Shown here: in pieces, positions 8,409 through 16,142 of the stretch | Layout of the letters: every line of letters begins with the position of its first letter | How positions within the stretch are numbered: position 1 is the first letter of the stretch | Source of the DNA: Arthrobacter sp. OY3WO11 | Lineage (GTDB): Bacteria > Actinomycetota > Actinomycetes > Actinomycetales > Micrococcaceae | DNA length: 64,000 bases | Assembly: GCF_001641125.1 (NCBI RefSeq) | Contig: NZ_LWLP01000001.1 | Location: 4,033,828 to 4,097,827 of the forward strand | Reading direction: 5' to 3' | Notes under the pieces: generated by a model | What the model was told of the DNA's origin: nothing | Database searches by the model: none | The model's input: the letters and a program-made list of their open reading frames with translations, nothing else | Program-made: the position numbers and the translations under genes

Positions 8409-9162
8409 AGCCGTCCGCCGCCAGGACCTCCTGGCCTTCGGGGCCGGCCAGAAGGTCCAGGAACCTGCCGGCCGCGGCTTCGTTGCGGCTGCCGGCCAGC
8501 ACAGCGGCAGGGTACGGGTTCACTGCGGCGGATGCCTCCGGGAAGGGGATGCCCTCCACCCGGGTGCCGGCCGACCGGACATCCGTGACATACACGAGCC
8601 CTGCATCCGCTTCACCGGAGATGACTTTGCCCAGGACGTCTGTTACGGAGTTTTCCTCGCTGACCGGGCTGAGCACGGTACCGGTACTGTCCGCCACCCT
8701 GGCCGCAGCTGCCCCGCACGGTACTTGCGGGGCGCAGGCCACAAGCCTGGTACCGGGTCTGCCCAGGTCCGCGAAGGAGCGGATGCCTGCCGGGTTTCCC
8801 GGCGGGACTGTGATGGCCAGGGTGTTGGTGGCGAAGTCGCGCGGTTCGCCGTGCACCAGGCCGGCCTCCTGCACCTTTGCCATGGTGCCGGCATCCGCTG
8901 ACGCGAACACGTCCGCGGGCGCTCCCTGGCTGAGCTGGGTGGCCAGGTCAGCTGATCCCGCGAAGCTGAAGGTGACGGTGATGCCGGGGTTTTCCGCTTC
9001 GAAGCGTTCGGCGATCTCGGTGAAGCTGCTCTTGAGGGAGGCTGCCGCAAACACGGTCAGTGTCCCGTTACTGCCCGTCCCGCCCCCTCCGGCGCAGCCC
9101 GCAAGCGCAGTGGTCAGGAGCAGCGCCGGCAGCACGGCGGCCGGCTTCCGGCTCCGCTTCAC
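8389..9162 (-). CDS. modA: Molybdate-binding lipoprotein
   Basis: 257 residues from the GTG at 9162, which overlaps the stop of the upstream regulator (GTGA); the frame extends further upstream but only this start gives a lipoprotein signal (VKRSRKPAAVLPALLLTTALAGC, lipobox LAGC). Family features: TLTVFAAASLKSSFTEIAERFE near the mature N-terminus, GSADLATQLSQGAPADVFASAD, and DAGLVYVTDV, which supply the anion-binding serines and the tyrosine/valine of ModA proteins. It captures molybdate outside the membrane and hands it to ModB. Confidence 0.95.
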   Translation of the reverse strand: MKRSRKPAAVLPALLLTTALAGCAGGGGTGSNGTLTVFAAASLKSSFTEIAERFEAENPGITVTFSFAGSADLATQLSQGAPADVFASADAGTMAKVQEAGLVHGEPRDFATNTLAITVPPGNPAGIRSFADLGRPGTRLVACAPQVPCGAAAARVADSTGTVLSPVSEENSVTDVLGKVISGEADAGLVYVTDVRSAGTRVEGIPFPEASAAVNPYPAAVLAGSRNEAAAGRFLDLLAGPEGQEVLAADGFGPGPV

Positions 9163-9566
9163 AGCGCCTTGCCCCGGGGAGTTTCGATGATGACCGTGGT
9201 GGCCTTGACCACCGCGGTGGCCACGGAACCGGGTTCCAGTCCCAGCTCCCGCACGGCCTCGCTGCTCATCAGCGACACCACGCGGAACGGTCCGCACTGC
9301 AGTTCCACCTGGGCCATGACCTTGTCTGCGGTGATGTTGGTGACCAGGCCCACGAACCGGTTGCGGGCCGAGCTGCCCGTGCGGTGGGGATCGTCCGGAA
9401 GCTGCGCGAGCTTCTGCGCATGCAGGGCCAGCTCCAGCCCGTCGACTGCCAGCCGGCCGGCGTCGTCCTTTACCGGGGTGAGGCTCCCGTTCTCCGTCCA
9501 GCGGCGGATGGTATCGTCACTGACGCCCAGGAACCGGGCCGCCTCAGCCACGCGGATGATTGTCAT
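9159..9566 (-). CDS. MerR/excisionase-type HTH protein with TOBE (molybdate-binding) domain, likely mod operon regulator
   Basis: 135 residues, ATG at 9566. Residues 1-55 form a helix-turn-helix of the excisionase/MerR kind (VAEAARFLGVSDDTIRRWTENG), residues about 68-133 a single TOBE/Mop domain (RNRFVGLVTNITADKVMAQVEL ... VSLMSSEAVRELGLEPGSVATAVVKAT). Classical ModE uses a different HTH with two TOBE domains, so this is a short actinobacterial variant. First gene of the regulator-modA-modB-modC operon with GTGA overlap to modA. Probably a molybdate-sensing autorepressor acting on the palindrome 13 bases upstream (9579-9594). Confidence 0.85.
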   Translation of the reverse strand: MTIIRVAEAARFLGVSDDTIRRWTENGSLTPVKDDAGRLAVDGLELALHAQKLAQLPDDPHRTGSSARNRFVGLVTNITADKVMAQVELQCGPFRVVSLMSSEAVRELGLEPGSVATAVVKATTVIIETPRGKAL

Positions 9567-9578
9567 GGGACCACTCTA

Positions 9579-9594
9579 GTCCGCAATTGCGGAC
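9579..9594. promoter_or_regulatory. Perfect palindrome GTCCGCAATTGCGGAC, probable operator of the molybdate operon
   Basis: 16-bp sequence identical to its reverse complement, 13 bases before the ATG of the TOBE regulator, where it would cover the transcription start or -10 region. The neighbour gene encodes a DNA-binding molybdate sensor, which makes it the natural ligand. Not a known ModE box (ATCGnTATATA-type), so the assignment is inference. Confidence 0.6.
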
Positions 9595-9682
9595 GATGCA
9601 GGAGTTTATGGCCGCATCTCCGGGTGCATGGTGTTCGCGGTATTGAGTTCCCCGGACTGCCGGGCCCGTGCGCTTCCTGACC

Positions 9683-9785
9683 GGTGCGCGCTCCTGCCCG
9701 GATGCCTCCACCGACACGCCCAATCTGCCGGCGGGTCGGGGAGGAAACCGGCTGCCACCGTCAGGTAACCGGGCAGGAGCGCACC
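9683..9785. other. Long-range stem-loop in the gap between the mod operon and the HD gene
   Basis: A 17-bp stem with a 2-nt bulge (9683-9701 with 9769-9785) closes a 67-nt GC-rich internal region that can fold further. It occupies most of the 226-base gap 9595-9820 between two divergent genes. I could not match it to a known RNA family. Confidence 0.45.
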
Positions 9786-9808
9786 GCCTCCGCACGGCAC
9801 AGCCACAC

Positions 9809-9814
9809 TAGACT
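9809..9814 (+). promoter_or_regulatory. -10 box TAGACT for a leaderless start at 9821
   Basis: TAGACT ends 6 bases before the ATG and no ribosome-binding site lies between; this geometry places transcription start at or next to the A of ATG. One of six such cases in the window. Confidence 0.5.
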
Positions 9815-9820
9815 TCCCCC

Positions 9821-10690
9821 ATGGCCATCTTCATCGACCCGCCGCTGTGGCCTGCGCACGGAACCCACTTCTCCCACCTCGTTTCGGATGAGTCACTGGA
9901 GGAGCTGCACGTGTTCGCAGCCGCGGCAGGCATCCCGGAGCGGGCGTTCGACGGCGACCATTACGACGTCCCGGAGCGCCGCTTTGAGGACCTGGTGGCG
10001 GCCGGTGCCGTTCCCGTCGAAGCCCGGATCCTGGTCCGCAAGCTGATCGCCAGCGGCCTCCGTATCCCCGCCCGCCGGCGCAACAAGTCGTTGAAGGTTC
10101 CGCTGCTGAACCGCTGGAACACGGTGATGCCCGGCCATGACGCCCTCTTCCTTGACCTGCTGGACCGGTGGAGCGAGCCCCACCGCCGGTACCACGGCTG
10201 CACCCACCTGCTGTCCGTCCTTGAATCCCTCGACCTGCTCACCGATCCGGCCGACCCGCCACGCACGGTCCTGCTGGCGGCGTGGTTCCACGACGCCGTC
10301 TACCGCGGGGTGGCCGGCCAGGATGAGGAGGAGTCCGCCCGCCTCGCCGAAGAGCGCCTGCTGGCGGCAGGGCTTCCGGAGGCTAAGGCGTACGAGGTGG
10401 GGCGGCTGGTCCGGCTGACCTCGTACCACCGGCCGGAGCAAGGGGACGACGACGGCGCCCTCCTCTGCGACGCCGACCTCTCCGTCCTGGGCGGGGAACC
10501 TGGGGAGTACGCACGGTACGTTGCGGCCGTCCGCCAGGATTACGCGCACATTGGCGACGCTGACTTCGCCGCCGGGCGCGCCGCCGTCGTGCGCCGCCTG
10601 CTGGAACTGGACCCGCTGTTCCACAGCGGCAGGGCACAGGAGCTGTGGCTGGACGCCGCGCAGCGCAACTTGAAGGGCGAACTGGCGTGA
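9821..10690 (+). CDS. DUF4031 domain fused to an HD-type metal-dependent hydrolase
   Basis: 289 residues. Residues 1-88 match the DUF4031 pattern (MAIFIDPPLWPAHGTHFSHLVSD ... DGDHYDVPERRFEDLVAAGA). From about 95 on there is a predicted HD-superfamily phosphohydrolase (COG4339 type): HRRYHGCTHLLSVLE, then LLAAWFHDAVYRG with the HD pair, and TSYHRP and CDADLSVLG with further metal ligands. The reaction is not known; HD proteins mostly hydrolyse phosphoesters. Its stop overlaps the comB start (GTGA), so the two are co-translated. Apparently transcribed from a leaderless promoter. Confidence 0.8.
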   Translation: MAIFIDPPLWPAHGTHFSHLVSDESLEELHVFAAAAGIPERAFDGDHYDVPERRFEDLVAAGAVPVEARILVRKLIASGLRIPARRRNKSLKVPLLNRWNTVMPGHDALFLDLLDRWSEPHRRYHGCTHLLSVLESLDLLTDPADPPRTVLLAAWFHDAVYRGVAGQDEEESARLAEERLLAAGLPEAKAYEVGRLVRLTSYHRPEQGDDDGALLCDADLSVLGGEPGEYARYVAAVRQDYAHIGDADFAAGRAAVVRRLLELDPLFHSGRAQELWLDAAQRNLKGELA

Positions 10691-11496
10691 ACGCATCCAC
10701 CTCCAACACCCGCCACACAATGACGGCCAGCGCGGCGCACCGGCAACTGGCCTACGCCGTCCGGATGGAGTGGGGGCTCGACGGCGCCAGGGCAGTAGCG
10801 TCCGGCGCTGACCTTGCCGTGGTGGTGGACGTCCTGTCCTTCAGCACCTGCGTCAGCGTCGCCCTGGACCGGGGCGCGGAAGTTTTCCCTTTCCCGTGGA
10901 AGGACACCGGCGCTGAGGACTTCGCCGCACACCACGGCGCGCAACTGGCCGGTCCCCGCGACGGGGGCGGGCTCGGCCTCTCCCCCGCAAGCTTCCGGGC
11001 AGCGGAATCGCTGGACCGGGTGGTCCTGCCGTCACCCAACGGTTCCGCGCTCTGCCACGAACTCGCCCGCGAGGTACCCCTGGTGGCCGCCGTGAGCCTC
11101 CGCAACGCTGCGGCCACCGCGGAGTGGGTGGCGGCCAACCTCCCCGCGGATGCCGTCATCGCAGTGATTGCCGCCGGGGAGCGCTGGCCCGGCGGCGGAC
11201 TCCGCCCCGCCGTGGAAGACCAGATCGGCGCGGGCGCGTTCATTGCCGGCCTGGTGGCCGCGGGCAAGGGCGGGTACGAGCCCGAGGACGGCCGGCACGG
11301 TTACTCGCCGGAGGCGGTGGCGGCCATGGCCGCCTTCGAAGCCGCGGAGCCGCGCCTCCGCGAAATGCTCCACGGCTGTTCCAGCGGCCGCGAACTCGCC
11401 GGTGGGGGTTATGGGGCCGACGTCGACATCGCCGCCGAACTGGACGACAGCGACGCCGTGGCCATCCTGGTCAACGGGGTGTTCAGTCCCCGCTGA
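10687..11496 (+). CDS. comB: 2-phosphosulfolactate phosphatase family protein
   Basis: 269 residues from GTG 10687, which overlaps the HD gene stop; an ATG at 10720 is the alternative. ComB-family signatures: DLAVVVDVLSFSTCVSVALDRGAEVFPF near the N-terminus, LPSPNGSAL, and VAVIAAGERWPGGGLRPAVEDQIGAGAFI. Known members dephosphorylate 2-phosphosulfolactate in coenzyme M synthesis, but bacteria without coenzyme M carry the family too, so the true substrate here is open. Pairing with an HD hydrolase suggests a joint phosphoester task. Ends in the hairpin at 11489-11513. Confidence 0.82.
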   Translation: MNASTSNTRHTMTASAAHRQLAYAVRMEWGLDGARAVASGADLAVVVDVLSFSTCVSVALDRGAEVFPFPWKDTGAEDFAAHHGAQLAGPRDGGGLGLSPASFRAAESLDRVVLPSPNGSALCHELAREVPLVAAVSLRNAAATAEWVAANLPADAVIAVIAAGERWPGGGLRPAVEDQIGAGAFIAGLVAAGKGGYEPEDGRHGYSPEAVAAMAAFEAAEPRLREMLHGCSSGRELAGGGYGADVDIAAELDDSDAVAILVNGVFSPR

Positions 11497-11513
11497 CCAG
11501 TGCTGTCAGCGGG
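11489..11513. terminator. Terminator between comB and yccF
   Basis: CCCGCTGA (11489-11496, including the comB stop) pairs perfectly with TCAGCGGG (11506-11513), 9-nt loop; it separates two convergent genes. Confidence 0.5.
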
Positions 11514-11573
11514 CTGGCCTCTACACGGAGGCTGGCGCCCAGGCCGGCAGGCGAAATGGCCGGCAGCTCCCGC

Positions 11574-11975
11574 CTACCGGTAGGTGGAAACGAACGGCTG
11601 GCTAGTGGGTACGATCTGTTTGCCCAGCGGCATCAGGGACACCGGAATGAGCTTCAGGTTGGCGATGGCCAGCGGGATGCCGATGATGGTGACTGCCATG
11701 GCGAAAGCGGTGACCACGTGCCCGATCGCGATCCAGACGCCTGCCACCAGGAGCCAGATCACGTTGCCCAGCAGCGGGAAGACGCCGGTACCGCCGGGCT
11801 TGTCCACCACGGTCCGGCCGAAGGGCCAGAGGGTGTAGGCGGCGATCCGGAACGAAGCGATGCCCCAGGGGATGGTGATAATCAGCAGGCAGCAGATGAC
11901 ACCGGCCGCGAAATATCCCAGCGCGAGCCAAAACCCGCCAAAAACCAGCCAGATGATGTTGAGCAGTGTCTTCAT
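11574..11975 (-). CDS. yccF: YccF-family inner membrane protein
   Basis: 133 residues with four hydrophobic stretches arranged as two similar halves: NIIWLVFGGFWLALGYFAAGVICC ... ITIPWGIASFRIAAYTLWPFGR and NVIWLLVAGVWIAIGHVVTAFAMA ... IGIPLAIANLKLIPVSLMPLGK. This internal duplication with the IPWGIA/IPLAIA-LWPFG/LMPLG motifs is the hallmark of YccF domains. Integral membrane protein of unknown role. Single gene between comB and trpF. Confidence 0.9.
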   Translation of the reverse strand: MKTLLNIIWLVFGGFWLALGYFAAGVICCLLIITIPWGIASFRIAAYTLWPFGRTVVDKPGGTGVFPLLGNVIWLLVAGVWIAIGHVVTAFAMAVTIIGIPLAIANLKLIPVSLMPLGKQIVPTSQPFVSTYR

Positions 11976-12006
11976 TCATCCATTGTGCCCCGGGGCCGCC
12001 GGCAAA

Positions 12007-12030
12007 CAGCTCAGGGGCTTCCCTGAGCTG
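12007..12030 (-). terminator. Terminator downstream of trpF
   Basis: A perfect 10-bp stem (12007-12016 with 12021-12030) with a 4-nt loop; read on the minus strand it is followed by TTTGCC. It lies about 60 bases past the trpF stop and before yccF. Confidence 0.6.
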
Positions 12031-12042
12031 CCCCTGAACCGG

Positions 12043-12094
12043 AAACCGCAGTGCCGCCTATACCGCCGTGCCGCTCAAACCGCAGTGCCGCCTA
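12043..12094. repeat. 18-bp direct duplication at the 3' end of trpF
   Basis: AAACCGCAGTGCCGCCTA occurs at 12043-12060 and again at 12077-12094; the second copy contains the trpF stop codon. A small tandem duplication with period 34. Confidence 0.7.
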
Positions 12095-12703
12095 GACCGT
12101 GGACTCGGCTTTCGCCGCGTGCACGAAGGCGCGGACCTTGGCCAGGTCCTTGACGCCGCGGGATGCCTCAACACCGGAGGACACGTCCACTCCCCAGGCG
12201 CGGGCGCCAGCTGATGCCTTCCCAACATTCTCCGGGTCCAGGCCGCCGGCCAGCAGCCAGCTGCGGCCCTGGAGGACAGGGAGGCCCGCCACCGATTCAT
12301 AGTCCCAGGCTTCGCCCGAGCCGGGAACGGCGGCGTCGATCAGGAGCAGGTCCTCGCCCCAGTCCTCCAGTTCCTCGGGCGTGGCACCCAAGGTGACGGC
12401 CCTGACCAGCTTCATGCCGGCGTCGTGCACGGTGGCAACGTCCCCGCGGGTGCGCGTGCCGTGCAGCTGGATCCATTCCAGGCTGGCGGCGCGGGCAATG
12501 GCCACGGCGTCAACAACGGGCTCGTCACGGAACACGCCGATAGCCAAAACCCGTTCCGGGATCTCGGCCAGCAGGGCCGATGCCTGCGAAGGCGAGACCA
12601 CCCGCGGGCTGGCGGTGAGGACGAAACCCACTGCATCCGCTCCTGCGTCCACCGCTTCGCGAACAGATTCTGGCGTGCTGAGACCACACACTTTGACGAA
12701 CAT
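12092..12703 (-). CDS. trpF: Phosphoribosylanthranilate isomerase
   Basis: 203 residues from the ATG at 12703. The frame is open further upstream to 13075, but that part is antisense to the next gene and lacks family similarity. MFVKVCGLSTPESVREA carries the catalytic cysteine (residue 6), LLLIDAAVPGSGEAWDY the catalytic aspartate, and WLLAGGLDPENVGKA and GVDVSSGVEASRGVKDLAKVRAFV form the phosphate-binding end of the (beta/alpha)8 barrel. It converts phosphoribosylanthranilate to CdRP in tryptophan synthesis. It stands apart from other trp genes here, which is usual in this group of organisms. Confidence 0.95.
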   Translation of the reverse strand: MFVKVCGLSTPESVREAVDAGADAVGFVLTASPRVVSPSQASALLAEIPERVLAIGVFRDEPVVDAVAIARAASLEWIQLHGTRTRGDVATVHDAGMKLVRAVTLGATPEELEDWGEDLLLIDAAVPGSGEAWDYESVAGLPVLQGRSWLLAGGLDPENVGKASAGARAWGVDVSSGVEASRGVKDLAKVRAFVHAAKAESTV

Positions 12704-12811
12704 TCCCGGCTCCTTCAGGCTGTTTTCGTGTTGTCCCCCCGGAGGAGAGTAGCAGGGAAGGATGGGGGCTGCCGACACCTGCTGTTTGCACCCCGCCGTG
12801 GGGCGGGCAAC

Positions 12812-12817
12812 TAGGCT
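12812..12817 (+). promoter_or_regulatory. -10 box TAGGCT for a leaderless start at 12824
   Basis: TAGGCT ends 6 bases before the ATG, with no Shine-Dalgarno sequence in between (GAACAA). Confidence 0.5.
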
Positions 12818-12823
12818 GAACAA

Positions 12824-13441
12824 ATGGAGATCATCCGCTTTGACGACCTTAAATCCGAACCGTGGCGCAACGGCGGCGGGGTAACACGCCAGATCGCGGG
12901 CCATTCCGGCGCCGCCTCCGGACAGGGCGACGCCTCCAAACACGACTGGGACTGGCGGGTCAGCATCGCCGAGGTCAGCAAAGCCGGGGACTTCTCGCCG
13001 TTTCCCGGAATGGAGCGGGTGCTCACCGTGGTTGAGGGCGAGCTCCTGCTGCTCACCGTGGACGGTGCTGAGCATCCCCTCGAAAAGTACCGTGCGTTCC
13101 GGTTTTCCGGCGAAGCCAGCACCACCTGCGCCCTTCCCACAGGAGACGTGCGGAACCTGAACGTCATCACCCGGGCGGGGAAGTACAAGGGTTTTACGTC
13201 CATCATCGAGCTCTCAAAGAAACGGGCCCATCCCCTTTTCGCCGGCCAGCTGGGTGTCCTGCTGCAGGGCCAGGCTGCTGCTGCCGCCGGTTCTGAGGCC
13301 GGGGCCGCAACAGGGACCGCAGGACCTGGGCCGGTGGCCCTGGACCGCTACGACGCCGTGGTGGGCTCGGACAGCGGCTCCCCGGAGATCCTGGGCCGCG
13401 GCTTCCTGGCCGTTGTATCCATCGATGAGGTTACTGGCTGA
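12824..13441 (+). CDS. HutD/Ves family cupin protein
   Basis: 205 residues. MEIIRFDDLKSEPWRNGGGVTRQI and WDWRVSIAEVSKAGDFSPFPGMERVLTVVEGELLLL are the standard HutD (DUF886) motifs, and NLNVITRAG follows. The family is a bicupin found next to histidine-utilisation genes in proteobacteria and thought to modulate that pathway; no hut genes are present here. An Ala/Gly-rich insert sits at about 150-165. Its end overlaps the convergent oxidoreductase gene by 11 bases, so no terminator fits between them. Confidence 0.85.
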   Translation: MEIIRFDDLKSEPWRNGGGVTRQIAGHSGAASGQGDASKHDWDWRVSIAEVSKAGDFSPFPGMERVLTVVEGELLLLTVDGAEHPLEKYRAFRFSGEASTTCALPTGDVRNLNVITRAGKYKGFTSIIELSKKRAHPLFAGQLGVLLQGQAAAAAGSEAGAATGTAGPGPVALDRYDAVVGSDSGSPEILGRGFLAVVSIDEVTG

Positions 13442-14774
13442 GGCTGAACCGCCCAACGTCCACCACGGCATTGTTCCGGCGCGCTTCCTCCGCGGCGAAC
13501 ACGGCGGCGTGGCTGACCAGGGACTCGTCCAGCCCGGACACCACTCCTGACCAGTCGCCGCCGGCGAGCGCGGCAACCCAGGCGAAGATGAGGCCGCGGT
13601 CGCCGCCTTCGTGTTTTTCGCCCCGGACCTGCGCATTGGCAGCCGGAACAGGGTGGACGGCGGTTGTTCCGGTCAGGAAGTCGTAGACGGAGATGACTCC
13701 GGCCTCGATGGTGATCTCCCCGTGGCTGCCGAAGACGCGTGTCCGCCGCGGGCCCGCGGCGGTGAAGGCAGTGGCGGTGAACGCGGCAGTTGTGCCGTCG
13801 TCGTATTCGATGTTCACCACCTGGTGGTCAACGACGTCGTTGTCCGAGAAATAGACGCAGCGGCCGTAGGGGCCCGTAGCCAGGGCGTGCAGCAGTGACT
13901 CGGGAGTTCCGCCAGGATCCACGACGTCGGCGAAGTACGCCCGTGCGGGGTCCGGCCTGCCGCCGTTCGATGGCCGCCCGGACCCGTAGATCTTCAGCGC
14001 GGAGTAGGGGCAGCGTGGTTCAGCCGGGCAGTCGGTGCAGCGCCGGGCTGCTCCCTCCGGCGCCCCCTCGGGACGGAAGTGTGCCAGCTGCCCAAAGGAG
14101 GACACCCGCACGGGCCTGCTGCCGATGATGAAGGAGAGCCAGTCGACGTCGTGCGTGCACTTGGCCAGCAGGAAGGGACTTGAGCTTTCCTCGCGGCGCC
14201 AGTTCCCGCGGACGTAGGAATGAGCGAAGTGCCAGAAGCCAACGGGTTCCAGGTGCTGGATGGAAATGATCCGGCCTACCGCGCCGCCGGCCAGGAGCTG
14301 CTTGAGCAGGACCGTCAGCGGGGTGTAACGCAGTACATGGCAGACCGTTGCCCTGGTGCCGGTTTCACGGCTGATGCGGTCAAGGTCGGCGCAGCCGGAG
14401 GGGTCGACGGCGACGGGCTTCTCCAGGAGGATCGGGTAGCCGTGGGCTGCGGCCGCTGCGAAGGGGCCTGCATGTTCACGGTCCGGTGTGGCGATGATGA
14501 TGCCGTCGGCCGGCAGGCGGGTGGCCAGCATCGTCTTCCAGTCCTCGTAAACCCCGCTGTCCGGGACCCCGAGTTCTTTTGCCAGGGGGCCGCGCAGCTC
14601 GGCCCGCGGCTCGGCTAGGCCTACCACAGTGGCGCGGCCGGTGGCGGCGGCGAGCCGCGCATAAGCGGCACCCCGGGCTCCGGCGCCGGCGATGAGGAGG
14701 CGAACCGGCCCTGCGTGCTTGCCGGCGGCGCCGTCGTCGTTCTTTGCGGGGAAGGCCGGCGGCAGGGCACCCAC
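13431..14774 (-). CDS. Gfo/Idh/MocA-family oxidoreductase
   Basis: 447 residues, GTG start at 14774 three bases after the GH63 gene. The Rossmann N-terminus has GAGARGAAYARLAA and IIATPDREHAGP, and the family EKP motif is present (LLEKPVAVD, catalytic Lys); the substrate domain contains HDVDWLSFI, where H/D are typical catalytic-pocket residues. A cysteine set CTDCPAEPRC around residue 240 could bind a metal. It would oxidise a sugar or sugar-acid with NAD(P). As last gene of the import operon it probably processes the product of the GH63 enzyme. Confidence 0.88.
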   Translation of the reverse strand: MGALPPAFPAKNDDGAAGKHAGPVRLLIAGAGARGAAYARLAAATGRATVVGLAEPRAELRGPLAKELGVPDSGVYEDWKTMLATRLPADGIIIATPDREHAGPFAAAAAHGYPILLEKPVAVDPSGCADLDRISRETGTRATVCHVLRYTPLTVLLKQLLAGGAVGRIISIQHLEPVGFWHFAHSYVRGNWRREESSSPFLLAKCTHDVDWLSFIIGSRPVRVSSFGQLAHFRPEGAPEGAARRCTDCPAEPRCPYSALKIYGSGRPSNGGRPDPARAYFADVVDPGGTPESLLHALATGPYGRCVYFSDNDVVDHQVVNIEYDDGTTAAFTATAFTAAGPRRTRVFGSHGEITIEAGVISVYDFLTGTTAVHPVPAANAQVRGEKHEGGDRGLIFAWVAALAGGDWSGVVSGLDESLVSHAAVFAAEEARRNNAVVDVGRFSLSQ

Positions 14775-14777
14775 GGT

Positions 14778-16142
14778 TCAGCCGTTCCCGGGATCGGCGA
14801 GCCATTCCAGTGCCACGGCCGCTGTCCATGACTGGTCCATGCTGCCCAGCGGTTCGCCGGTGAAGGGTTCGTAGTACTCACCGAAGTGGCCCTCCATGAG
14901 CTGCGCCAGGGAGGCCTCCCTCAGTTGGCCGTAGCGCTTCCCGTCACCGCGCCTGCGCAGGCAGTGGGCCAGGTACCAGTTCATCACCGGCCACACAGGT
15001 CCCCGCCAGTACTGGCGGGGCTTCAACCCTTCATACGTGGTGGACGTGGAGGCGGGCAGCGGGAAGGCCAGGTGCGGGTCGCCGGTCCAGTCGGGCCCCT
15101 CGAAGATCTCCAGCTGCCTGTCCAGGAGGGCCTGGTCCGCGGTGGAAACCAGGGGCGCGAACCCCGCCATAGTGGGCGGCCCGATCCATTCGCCCGTCAG
15201 CACATCCCGGTCCCGCGCAAGTCCCGTCTCCGCATCCACGGTGGCGTCCACGCCGTCGCGGAATTCCTGCGCCCACTGCCGCAGCTGGGGCGCTTCCTCG
15301 GGCAGGCCGAACTGTTCAGCCAGCACGGCGAGGTCCTCGCTGGCGGCGGCAAAGATCGCAGACATAAAGACATCCTTGACCTGGAAGGACATCACCCCCG
15401 GCAGCCGGGCGTCGTCGAACCCAACGCCGGCCATCTGCTGCACCAGCCACAGGTAGCGGCTGTACTCCTCGTCGCTGGGACGCTGGCTGTGGTCCGTGAC
15501 CTTCAAGGTGTCCGTCCGGACGAACGGCTCCATCTCCCCCGGCTGGACCCTGGAGTACGGGCCGTCGAAGCGCGGCGAGTTGTCCATCCCGGACTCCCAG
15601 CCGTGGTAGATGGTGAGCAGGCCCGAGCCGTCCCCGCCGCGGGCGCTCCGCAGCCAGGCGTGCCAGTCGATCCATTGCGGCAGCGTCCGCCGGGTGAAAT
15701 CCTCCGCGAGCCTGGCATCCTCGCCGCCCGCCGCCGTCGCCCTTTCCACGATGCGGCGCAGCATGGTGGCGTGGACCGGCGGCTGGCAGATGCCGCTGGA
15801 CTGCACGCCCTCCGGCGAAACGCCGCGCGTCCCCCACCGGTCCACGTCGGGGAAGTAGCCGGGGACGTCGGAGAACACGATGTGCGGGATCATCCCGCTG
15901 GTCCACTGCGCGGCCACCAGGTAGTCCAGCTCCTGCAGTGCGCGGGCCACGCTCACGGTGGAGAGGCCGGTGGCCACGAAAGCGGCATCCCAGCTCCACA
16001 TGTGCGGGTAGAGGTTCGGCGCCGCCGTCACCATGGTGCCGATGTCGTTCGCTGCCAGGACGTCCCTCGCCCGGCTCCCCAGCTCCTCAAGGGTTCGGAT
16101 GGGATAGCTGTACTGGCTGCCCCCGTCCGGCGCCGGGCTCAT
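14778..16142 (-). CDS. GH63 glycoside hydrolase, probable glucosylglycerate hydrolase
   Basis: 454 residues, (alpha/alpha)6 barrel type. MWSWDAAFVATGLS, YHGWESGMDNSPRFD and GEYYEPFTGEPLGSMDQSW are the conserved blocks. The Asp in GMDNSP is residue 187 and the Glu in GEYYEP residue 422; these fall close to the catalytic D182/E419 that I recall for the Mycolicibacterium hassiacum glucosylglycerate hydrolase, and the length is the same, so I favour that activity over general glucosidase. It lacks a signal peptide and would act in the cytoplasm on a glycoside brought in by the adjacent ABC importer. The start overlaps the ATPase stop (ATGA). Confidence 0.78.
   Translation of the reverse strand: MSPAPDGGSQYSYPIRTLEELGSRARDVLAANDIGTMVTAAPNLYPHMWSWDAAFVATGLSTVSVARALQELDYLVAAQWTSGMIPHIVFSDVPGYFPDVDRWGTRGVSPEGVQSSGICQPPVHATMLRRIVERATAAGGEDARLAEDFTRRTLPQWIDWHAWLRSARGGDGSGLLTIYHGWESGMDNSPRFDGPYSRVQPGEMEPFVRTDTLKVTDHSQRPSDEEYSRYLWLVQQMAGVGFDDARLPGVMSFQVKDVFMSAIFAAASEDLAVLAEQFGLPEEAPQLRQWAQEFRDGVDATVDAETGLARDRDVLTGEWIGPPTMAGFAPLVSTADQALLDRQLEIFEGPDWTGDPHLAFPLPASTSTTYEGLKPRQYWRGPVWPVMNWYLAHCLRRRGDGKRYGQLREASLAQLMEGHFGEYYEPFTGEPLGSMDQSWTAAVALEWLADPGNG

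Noticed and set aside
9683..9785. Moco (molybdenum cofactor) riboswitch upstream of the mod operon
   Set aside because: Tempting by position, but I could not line it up with the Moco consensus and it would lie upstream of the likely transcription start; kept only as an unassigned structure.
12704..13075. N-terminal extension of trpF (open frame to 13075)
   Set aside because: It runs antisense to the HutD-like gene and the canonical trpF start MFVKVCGL is internal; extension is an artefact.
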